A stretch of 45,952 bases of DNA, from NCBI GenBank assembly GCA_016788665.1, contig JAEUSF010000007.1:1-45952 (forward strand). Reading direction: 5' to 3'. This document shows, in pieces, positions 29,797 to 36,277 of the stretch. The DNA comes from Candidatus Doudnabacteria bacterium. Lineage in GTDB: Bacteria; Patescibacteriota; Doudnabacteria; UBA920. Below the pieces are notes generated by a model. It was not told where the DNA came from, made no database searches, and saw nothing but the letters and a program-made list of their open reading frames with translations. Each line of letters begins with the position of its first letter. The first letter of the stretch is position 1. A program made the translations under genes and the position numbers.

Positions 29797-30225
29797 ATGT
29801 CTTATACAAACAAAACACAGCCAACGCAAGTAAGTCCTGAAGAGTACTTAAAAGAAAATTTTAAGGGTAAGGAAAGCACGCAAACCACAGCTTTAAAGTT
29901 AATAGGTTTATATTCAAAAGCTACGGGTTTTCCATGTGTTATGTGGAATAAAATTTTTGGTTTTGGGAAGTATACTTATTTAGACAGCAAAGGTGGGAAA
30001 CATGAGTTTCTAATAACTGGTTTTGCTGTGTCCTCTACTGGGTTCACTCTTTACAACATGCTGGGCTGGAAAACATTTAGCACCGAAATTAAAAACCTGG
30101 GAAAGTTTAAGTTGTCTGGGGGTTCGTGTCTTAAAATAAAAAACTTGGAAGATGTAGACCAAAAGCTCCTTATGAGCATAATAAAAAAGTCTTTCACTGC
30201 TACGCAAAAGAAATATAAAACTTAA
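29797..30225 (+). CDS. DUF1801 (YdhG-like) family protein
   Basis: A 142-aa protein with the DUF1801 outline: MWNKIFGFGKYTYLD, then EFLITGFAVSSTGFTLYNM, and LGKFKLSGGSCLKIKNLED near the C-terminus. The family has a small alpha/beta fold and no known reaction. No ribosome site is seen; codon use is AT-rich like the housekeeping genes. It converges on the lipase gene with only 12 bp between stops. Confidence 0.88.
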   Translation: MSYTNKTQPTQVSPEEYLKENFKGKESTQTTALKLIGLYSKATGFPCVMWNKIFGFGKYTYLDSKGGKHEFLITGFAVSSTGFTLYNMLGWKTFSTEIKNLGKFKLSGGSCLKIKNLEDVDQKLLMSIIKKSFTATQKKYKT

Positions 30226-30237
30226 AGGTTTTATATT

Positions 30238-33180
30238 CTAGGGTAAAATATTCCATTCAAAATCCCCTGCTAGGGTTTTTAGTTCAAAAGTCTTAAGTCC
30301 TGTAAGTATTTTGTTTATTTTACCATGTTGGTCCCGCCCGGTAAGTTTGGTTTTGTTATTTTCAAAGTGAAGCTCCAGGTTAAAGTCTTTTTTTGACCTC
30401 GCGTGTTGTTCTAAACTTTTTAAGACTCCTTTTTTGTCTAAGTTCCAGGAAGTTTTAAAAACAGTTTTCGTTATGTTGGCAGATTTGTTGTTATACGACA
30501 AAGCTATTATTTCTGCTCGTGAGTTTTGCTTCCTGTTTTTTTCTTTGAAGAGTATCTCGGCTTTGTTGCCCGCTTTGTCAGTTGCAACTATTCTACTGTC
30601 CTGGTCTTGCAGTGTGTCGAGAGTGTTTTGGGTTTTAAATTCTAAGTCTTTTTTGGTTAGATTAAAACCAATAAGAAATTCTGGAGGCGTTTTGTCTATT
30701 GTAAATTTAATTTGTTTTATTGCCTCGTTATTACCCGCTTTGTCAGTAGAAAAAAACTTTAATACGTGTTCTGTTTCTTGTGTGACTTCTAAACTAATTG
30801 AGCTAGTCGAAGCAGACTGCCAGGGGCTGTTGTCTAATTGGTAGTTAATTTTCAAAATGTCCGATGCTGGTGATATGGACGAGATTGTATCAGTTGCCGA
30901 AAGCAAAACCAATATGTTACTCAAATAAAAATTTTCATTTCCTTTTGTTCCCACTATAGTGGAGGTCGAAACAGGTGGTAAAATATCTGTCGCTGTTTCA
31001 GGGCTGAGTACAGACGAAGGGTTAATGGTTTGGTCCGGCATATTGTTTCCGTCCGTATCTAAAGTGAGTTTGGAATCTTCTGTATTGAGTTCTGCCTTTA
31101 AATTCATAGTTACTGGAATGTTTGAAAAAACTTCTGTTGTTTTGGGCGCGTTATTTTCTATGTTAAGACTTGTGAGAGTAAAAGTTCCCTCCCCTGTCCC
31201 TTTAAGTCGTATATTGTAAACCTGGTTTTCGTCTTCGGGTAAAAATATAAACTTTACATGTCCAAAGATGCTTAGTTCGGCATTTGGGATGTTGTTTTCT
31301 ACGCTTCCATCTTCGGCAAAACCTGCTCTGTTGCCCATTTGGTCATATGCTTCTATGTTCACCGGGCTATATACTGAAATTGCTCTTCCGTTAAGTTTGC
31401 AGTCACTTTCGTTTTGGGAAAGAGAGGGTGTTTCAAGTGAGCTGTCGGTTAAAATATTTACCACCTTTTGCCTAATACCGTTTTGAGACGGCATTTTTCC
31501 GTGGTCTGCCTTAAGTGCATAGAATTTATTGTTTTGACTGGTCGGTAAGTTAGTTGCGCTTTCTAAAGGTACTGTTCCGTCGCCCGGCACAAATATTGGA
31601 GCTTTGTAGCTGGTACTGGTTTCGCCCAAAAGGTTTGTGTATTGATATTCTTGAATTTTGCCCAGGGTGGCCTTTTTACAGCCGACTATGTTGTACAGGT
31701 CTATTCCGTAGTTTCTTAGGTCCGCATTGTCGAATTCTGGGGAATGTAGTAATGCGGAGTTTTCAAAAGCGGTTTGGTTGTAGCCCTTTTGGTTTAGTAA
31801 ATTGTCCCAAACTTCGTTGAAATTTAGGTCTTGAGTTGTGGGCGGTTTTAAAAATTTTTCTTGAGTTAAGTTATAAAAGCTTCCTTTAGCGTTATAATAA
31901 GTTTGGCTCGGAGTTAGGTCGTACACCACAGGAAGGTTTAAGGCAATTTTCTTCATTTCTTCGTCACTTAATCCCACAACTCCAAAGTTGTCTCCTTCCA
32001 GTAATACTTTTATTGCCTTAGGCGCGCCGGTGTTGGGCACGCCCAAAAGAACAGCTTTGTTTACCGAATGGCTACTTGGGTTTTCTAATACATATTTTTT
32101 TAAAAGAAGTCCACCGTTGCTGTGGGCAATAATATTTATTTTGTTGCTACCTGTTATGTTTAAAATTTCGGTAATTTTTTCTTGTAGCAAATTAACATTA
32201 GTTTTGTTATTCGATTGGTCTATAATTCCACTAACTCCATATCGCCAGTCATAAGGGAAAGTGAAAAAATTTTGGTTTTCTGTATAACCTTGGTCTGTAA
32301 ATTCAGATATTAATCCGGAGGTGTAGTCGAATAATTCAAGTTCGATCCCGCCAATCGTTGCTGAGATAGTTTTGATTACATTAGTATATCTAGTAGAATT
32401 TGATGTTGGTTTGAGCAGCGAAGTGAAACTTAAAGGATCCATAAAGTTGTCTGAATTGGCTGGTATAGTCATTTTAGGGTTCGCCCATAATAATTCATCA
32501 TTTTCAGCAATTTCTGTTCCTAAAATTCCTGGTATAAAAAGTATGGGAATTTTAGTGTTTTCCAGGTCTTCAATTCTAGTTGCCATTACGTTACTGCTGG
32601 TAAAGTTAGTACTGGGGTCAGCGTACCAGAAAAGTATATTGCTGGGGTTTTGGTCGGTTCCACCCAATTCAAAAAAAGCTTGGCTACCAAAGCCAAAGCC
32701 ACCGCACGAACCATAGTCTTCTTCTATAAATATGTTTTGTATTTTTTCTCCCCCCGCAAAGTTTACTGTGGTACTTGTAGAGGTGTTGTCGAAAGCAAAT
32801 GTAAAGGGTTTGTATTCGTCTGTGGGCAAAGCGGAAAATGGTACTTTGCTTAAGTTGGTAGAAAAGAAGTTTTTGCCCGAAGTTGTAACTCTGGCATAAA
32901 GCAGGCAGTTGCCATAGGTTTCTTTGGTGCTAGGGTTAGTTTTTAAGTAAACGGTTATAGAGGCCAGCTGGCTTCTGCTGCCAAAGTTGTTGCCTGTGTT
33001 GCCCAGGTTGGGACCGGTGCCGTCTAGAACTTGGGTTGCTTGCCTGTACCAGTATTGATCTTGAAAGATTCTGTTTGGCGGAGTGTTATCGAATAGAATC
33101 TTTGCACTACTAGAATTGGGTGCAAGTATAAAAGCACTTAGAGTCAAGAGAAATGAAATTGAATAAAAACACGACTTCAT
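30238..33180 (-). CDS. Large secreted LCAT/PGAP1-like lipase with C-terminal repeats
   Basis: A 980-aa exported protein. Residues 1-26 are a Sec signal peptide ending SSSA. Residues about 30-200 form a beta-rich N-terminal domain. The catalytic domain of the lecithin:cholesterol acyltransferase type begins with IPILFIPGILGTE (211-223, oxyanion hole), has Ser354 in IAHSNGG, an Asp in PGDGTVPLESA and a His in LKADHGKMP. The C-terminal 350 residues hold at least one Ig-like domain (FTIDKTPPEF, a motif of cell-surface adhesive domains) and a Lys-rich tail. Likely acts on lipids or esters outside the cell. ATGA overlap with the upstream 97-aa membrane gene shows coupling. Confidence 0.88.
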   Translation of the reverse strand: MKSCFYSISFLLTLSAFILAPNSSSAKILFDNTPPNRIFQDQYWYRQATQVLDGTGPNLGNTGNNFGSRSQLASITVYLKTNPSTKETYGNCLLYARVTTSGKNFFSTNLSKVPFSALPTDEYKPFTFAFDNTSTSTTVNFAGGEKIQNIFIEEDYGSCGGFGFGSQAFFELGGTDQNPSNILFWYADPSTNFTSSNVMATRIEDLENTKIPILFIPGILGTEIAENDELLWANPKMTIPANSDNFMDPLSFTSLLKPTSNSTRYTNVIKTISATIGGIELELFDYTSGLISEFTDQGYTENQNFFTFPYDWRYGVSGIIDQSNNKTNVNLLQEKITEILNITGSNKINIIAHSNGGLLLKKYVLENPSSHSVNKAVLLGVPNTGAPKAIKVLLEGDNFGVVGLSDEEMKKIALNLPVVYDLTPSQTYYNAKGSFYNLTQEKFLKPPTTQDLNFNEVWDNLLNQKGYNQTAFENSALLHSPEFDNADLRNYGIDLYNIVGCKKATLGKIQEYQYTNLLGETSTSYKAPIFVPGDGTVPLESATNLPTSQNNKFYALKADHGKMPSQNGIRQKVVNILTDSSLETPSLSQNESDCKLNGRAISVYSPVNIEAYDQMGNRAGFAEDGSVENNIPNAELSIFGHVKFIFLPEDENQVYNIRLKGTGEGTFTLTSLNIENNAPKTTEVFSNIPVTMNLKAELNTEDSKLTLDTDGNNMPDQTINPSSVLSPETATDILPPVSTSTIVGTKGNENFYLSNILVLLSATDTISSISPASDILKINYQLDNSPWQSASTSSISLEVTQETEHVLKFFSTDKAGNNEAIKQIKFTIDKTPPEFLIGFNLTKKDLEFKTQNTLDTLQDQDSRIVATDKAGNKAEILFKEKNRKQNSRAEIIALSYNNKSANITKTVFKTSWNLDKKGVLKSLEQHARSKKDFNLELHFENNKTKLTGRDQHGKINKILTGLKTFELKTLAGDFEWNILP

Positions 33181-33470
33181 GCTCCAAAGTTTTTAAAAGC
33201 AATAAATAAATATAATATTATTCCCGAATATAAGGAAATTAAAAGTCCGCCAAAAAGAATTAACAAGCTAAAATACTTTGTTTTTTGCGTTGATTTAAAA
33301 TGCTGGGCATATGAAAAATAAGTTGCTGACAGTCCGGACAAAAGCATGGCAATAATTAAAATTAGCTTGCTAGTTTTTGAATAATCAAAACTCTGTAAAG
33401 CCCCATAAATAAATAATGATATTATAAAGCTGGTTATGCTTGTAAGAGTTGTTAATCTATCTTTTTTCAT
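33177..33470 (-). CDS. Small membrane protein coupled to the lipase
   Basis: A 97-aa protein with three predicted membrane helices (about 10-28, 34-54, 66-92). No conserved motif recognised. Its TGA stop overlaps the lipase ATG. Possible roles are an anchor or an export helper for the lipase, but that rests on position only. Confidence 0.7.
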   Translation of the reverse strand: MKKDRLTTLTSITSFIISLFIYGALQSFDYSKTSKLILIIAMLLSGLSATYFSYAQHFKSTQKTKYFSLLILFGGLLISLYSGIILYLFIAFKNFGA

Positions 33471-33545
33471 CTATATTATCTTAAATATAAGTTACTTTTA
33501 GCATAACACCAGAAAAGGTTTTGTCAAAAAACTTTTCCACACTAA

Positions 33546-33578
33546 CTAAAACCCGTCACAAAAGGTGACGGGTTTTAG
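33546..33578 (-). terminator. Hairpin after the 308-aa gene
   Basis: Perfect 14-nt arms CTAAAACCCGTCAC and GTGACGGGTTTTAG with a 5-nt loop, overlapping the stop codon; T run short on the minus strand. Confidence 0.7.
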
Positions 33579-34501
33579 TCTTGGAGCGCAATTTGTTCAA
33601 ATTGGTTAAGTATTTCCCCAAACTGTGTATATTTATCTTTTAGTATTTGGTGTCGGGAAATTTCTCGGTACTCTGTAAGCTGTTCCTTTAAAGATGCTAC
33701 CAGAAGTGCAAAAGACTCTTTTTCTTTCTGGCTGATATGGTGTGAGTTGGGTTGCATGGCATGAATGAGCTCTTTTAACTGGCTGTCAGTAATGCCTAAA
33801 AAGAACATCGGTAAATTTGTCATTTTTGCTCTTTGCAGTTGTCCGCGATTAACCATAAGGCCATATTTTGCATAACCGCCTCGACCTTGAAGAATGTGAC
33901 TTTTCACTTGATCCCTTTTTAAATTCCCTTTGGAAACTACTCCTTGCAGGGAAGATGTGTTTTCGTCTTCTACGGCGTCATCTAGTCCGCACACGGCCTC
34001 TCCGGTTTCTTTATTTACTATAATAGTGTCCACTCCAAATTTATTGTCGTCGTACTCGCTTGACCTAACTACCCAAAAATTTTTTCCCAAAATTTTTTGT
34101 AATAGCACTGTTAGTGTAATTTCCGCACGATACCCAACTTTTTCTTTTTTAAGAGTTTCCTGCTTTTTTACAATACTGTCGACTCCTTCTATTCCGTAAG
34201 TTTGCTTGTAATGCTCTTGGACGGCTGTTATGTTTGCACGGCTGTTAAGTATTTGTTTCTCCCTAAGTTCTTTTTGGTCTTGCTCAATGCTCTCTTGGTT
34301 GAATATGCCCCCGGCTTTGTTAGTATAGTTTTGCATGTTTATTCGTCCTTCCGAGTCCAGCAAGTTTCGTACACCGTGCTTAGACGCTTCGGCGTTTATT
34401 TCCTGTGAAAACATGCTTAAAAGCGTTTCTAGTTTTTGTCGACTTTCGCGCTCAGACTCCAGTCGGTTTATTTGTGTTTCAAAATGTAACGGCCTCCCCA
34501 T
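33575..34501 (-). CDS. Hypothetical protein with possible nuclease-like core
   Basis: A 308-aa soluble protein. The N-terminal half is coiled coil (many Glu, Gln, Lys). The middle has a segment GYRAEITLTVLLQKILG, then EYDDNKFGVDTIIV and CGLDDAV, an order of Glu, Asp and a second acidic strand that recalls PD-(D/E)xK nuclease folds; however the second D/E-x-K is not clear, so the family is a guess. The C-terminus is again helical. No signal peptide or ribosome site. It stands alone between the lipase unit and the small gene pair. Confidence 0.7.
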   Translation of the reverse strand: MGRPLHFETQINRLESERESRQKLETLLSMFSQEINAEASKHGVRNLLDSEGRINMQNYTNKAGGIFNQESIEQDQKELREKQILNSRANITAVQEHYKQTYGIEGVDSIVKKQETLKKEKVGYRAEITLTVLLQKILGKNFWVVRSSEYDDNKFGVDTIIVNKETGEAVCGLDDAVEDENTSSLQGVVSKGNLKRDQVKSHILQGRGGYAKYGLMVNRGQLQRAKMTNLPMFFLGITDSQLKELIHAMQPNSHHISQKEKESFALLVASLKEQLTEYREISRHQILKDKYTQFGEILNQFEQIALQD

Positions 34502-34573
34502 AGTGCTTTTGTTTCGTTGACTTTTTACTGTCCCTTAATTGTAAACTGAGGGGTTTTTATTGTAAAGATGTGT

Positions 34574-34606
34574 ATAAAAAAATACCCAGAACTATTAAGT
34601 TCTGGG
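34574..34606 (-). terminator. Terminator of the 142-aa gene
   Basis: Perfect arms CCCAGAACT and AGTTCTGGG, then TATTTTTTT on the minus strand; the stem contains the stop codon region. Confidence 0.85.
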
Positions 34607-35023
34607 CGCGGCCTTAAACACAACTGCGTAAAAATGGGGCAGGAGCTTTTGCTCCGAGTGGCAGCTGCCAAAAACCCATTTATTATTGGCGGGGTCAAAG
34701 CGTATGTAGATATAACGTACGCTTTTGTCGTCGCTTCGGTACAAACGGGTTCCTGGAAAGATTACGCATTTCCCTTCCCAGGTTGGTGGGATCAGTGCCG
34801 GGCTTTGCAGTAGTGTCTCGGCGTGGCGTACGCCCGGTAGAGATCGGCGCACTAGTTGCCGAATCTTTATTCTTGCCTTTTTATTTTCCCCCTTTTCTGC
34901 CCCTACCCGGAGCAACAAGATGTCACTCAGGTCGAAGCGACCGATTTTTGCACTGCGGCTGTCATCGGTCACATAACCTTTAAAACCTGTCCAATGTTTA
35001 GGGTTAGACGAAATTACAATCAT
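34595..35023 (-). CDS. Hypothetical protein of the W-G-IFPGT pair, member 1
   Basis: A 142-aa protein. The start chosen is the ATG at 35023 (MIVISSN), just after an AAAGGAGGGG ribosome site; the longer ORF has none. The N-terminal half is basic; the C-terminal half carries WEGKCVIFPGT, then YIYIRFDPANNKWVFGS, shared with the neighbouring gene. Predicted soluble, beta-rich. Promoter TTGCTT-17-TTAAAT upstream, terminator overlapping the stop. No family recognised. Confidence 0.72.
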   Translation of the reverse strand: MIVISSNPKHWTGFKGYVTDDSRSAKIGRFDLSDILLLRVGAEKGENKKARIKIRQLVRRSLPGVRHAETLLQSPALIPPTWEGKCVIFPGTRLYRSDDKSVRYIYIRFDPANNKWVFGSCHSEQKLLPHFYAVVFKAAPRT

Positions 35024-35055
35024 CCATCCCCTCCTTTCGAAAACTCCAACTAAAC

Positions 35056-35084
35056 ATTTAACCATAAAAATGAAAATTAAGCAA
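35056..35084 (-). promoter_or_regulatory. Possible promoter of the 142-aa gene
   Basis: Minus strand reads TTGCTT, 17-bp spacer, TTAAAT. Confidence 0.5.
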
Positions 35085-35100
35085 TAGCTATAGGGTAAAT

Positions 35101-35136
35101 AAAAAAACCTATTAAAAGCTAAGGCTTTATAGGTTT
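35101..35136 (-). terminator. Terminator of the 124-aa gene
   Basis: Imperfect arms AAACCTAT and ATAGGTTT with an inner AAGC/GCTT stem, then a T7 run on the minus strand; touches the stop codon. Confidence 0.75.
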
Positions 35137-35509
35137 AGGAGAGAGTAATAACTCTGTATTTCCCTGCGGCTGTGTAAGAGCCGTTTACGTAGGCTATTTT
35201 CCACGAGCCTAGGGCCTCGTCAAACAGTACGACGACTGCCTGGAAGCACTTCTTGCCTGGAGCCGAGCTTTTCCGGATGGTCCCGGGAAAGATGATGTAA
35301 AAACCTTTCCACTCGCTGGGCAGTTTTCTCTGCTCGATGGCTTGCTTGGCCTGCTTAAGGCCTAGTTTCTTTTTTAGTCTGCAGGCCACGCCGTGCTTTA
35401 CTCGGGGCTTTTGGGTAGGTGAGCTAACTTCGAGCAGCCCGAGTCGTGAATGCGTTATGTCTACTGGACAACTGGTATCAACCAGCTTCCATTCTCCGGC
35501 GTTTTCCAT
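35135..35509 (-). CDS. Hypothetical protein of the W-G-IFPGT pair, member 2
   Basis: A 124-aa protein starting at the ATG at 35509, 2-3 bp after an AAGGAGGC ribosome site. Shares with member 1 the segment WKGFYIIFPGT, then a hydrophobic strand ending VVVLFDEALGSWKIAYVNGS. The basic region before it (KHGVACRLKKKLGLKQAKQ) also corresponds to a basic stretch there. So the two are ancient duplicates, in tandem, same strand, each with its own promoter and terminator. Function unknown; the basic N-terminus may bind nucleic acid. Confidence 0.72.
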   Translation of the reverse strand: MENAGEWKLVDTSCPVDITHSRLGLLEVSSPTQKPRVKHGVACRLKKKLGLKQAKQAIEQRKLPSEWKGFYIIFPGTIRKSSAPGKKCFQAVVVLFDEALGSWKIAYVNGSYTAAGKYRVITLS

Positions 35510-35536
35510 ACGCCTCCTTCGTTTTGATAACAATGC

Positions 35537-35565
35537 ATTTTATATTTTTTTCATAATAAAATCAA
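35537..35565 (-). promoter_or_regulatory. Sigma70-type promoter of the 124-aa gene
   Basis: Minus strand reads TTGATT, 17-bp spacer, TAAAAT. Confidence 0.65.
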
Positions 35566-35587
35566 GGCTCTAGACCTTTTTAAAGTA

Positions 35588-35644
35588 AACTGTTAAGGCA
35601 TTTAAAGTATACAAAAGATGGGAGTCTTCTGGAAGACTCCCATC
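35588..35644. repeat. 57-bp repeat unit A containing palindrome copy 3 (centre TG)
   Basis: AACTGTTAAGG, AT-rich stretch, then the 28-bp palindrome (35617-35644). Five differences from unit B at 36210. It lies upstream of the 139-aa gene. Confidence 0.9.
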
Positions 35645-35692
35645 TTTTAGTATAATTCGTCGTATTTTTAATGAGAACAAAACGCCTTTAGC

Positions 35693-35722
35693 TTGACGTT
35701 AAAAAGGCTCATGTGAGAATAT
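35693..35722 (+). promoter_or_regulatory. Possible promoter of the 139-aa gene
   Basis: TTGACG, 18-bp spacer, GAATAT, 17 bp before the ATG. Confidence 0.55.
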
Positions 35723-35739
35723 GGTAAAGAGGAGGTAGT

Positions 35740-36159
35740 ATGATATCTGCAGACTTCATCAGGCAGGCTCGATTTTTTTTCTGGGGCGCGCCTTCGGTTC
35801 AGGTGTTGATAGTCCGCCCAGGAATACCGAGGCGAATTATTAACCGCAAAAGCTTTAAGGTAGATCTGGTGCCTTCGGGTATGTGTTCTCCTTTTTCAAC
35901 GCATTACGACCTGATTTGTGTTGAGGGGCGGTACAGCGCGGAGACAGTAAGGCATTTTGACCAAATGTACTTTTGTGTATTTCGCGTCGTCTTTGTGGCT
36001 TATAATCACGAAGATACAATACAAGTCCTGTCTAGGTCAGATCGGCAGTTCCCAAAGCTGTTTTCGGTTTTTGTGGCAGAACCAGCAGATGTGTTTTTGC
36101 AAAAAACCTGCTTTGAGCTTGGTCGCGCTTTCGCTTTAGAGCACTATAATTTTGACTGA
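35740..36159 (+). CDS. Hypothetical protein bracketed by repeats, 139 aa
   Basis: A 139-aa protein with an AGAGGAGG ribosome site 5 bp before ATG. Predicted soluble, mixed alpha/beta, rich in Phe and Arg, with three Cys; no signal peptide or known motif. The unit (promoter, gene, terminator) lies between two direct copies of a 57-bp repeat at 35588 and 36210, which is the mark of a cassette that was duplicated, inserted or excised as a block. Codon use is GC-richer than the adjoining metal ATPase. Function unknown. Confidence 0.72.
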   Translation: MISADFIRQARFFFWGAPSVQVLIVRPGIPRRIINRKSFKVDLVPSGMCSPFSTHYDLICVEGRYSAETVRHFDQMYFCVFRVVFVAYNHEDTIQVLSRSDRQFPKLFSVFVAEPADVFLQKTCFELGRAFALEHYNFD

Positions 36160-36165
36160 GTCTTT

Positions 36166-36193
36166 ACCGCCCGTGGAAGCGTGCGGTTTTTTT
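36166..36193 (+). terminator. Terminator of the 139-aa gene
   Basis: Arms ACCGC and GCGGT with an inner CG pair, then TTTTTTTAT; 7 bp after the stop. Confidence 0.7.
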
Positions 36194-36209
36194 ATACTTT
36201 TTCTTAGTT

Positions 36210-36266
36210 AACTGTTAAGGTATTTAAAATATATAAATGATGGGAGTCTTCTAGAAGACTCCCATC
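36210..36266. repeat. 57-bp repeat unit B containing palindrome copy 4 (centre TA)
   Basis: Direct repeat of unit A; the 28-bp palindrome occupies 36239-36266. It ends 12 bp from the stop of the metal ATPase gene, on which it converges. Confidence 0.9.
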
Positions 36267-36277
36267 ATTTACTTTTA

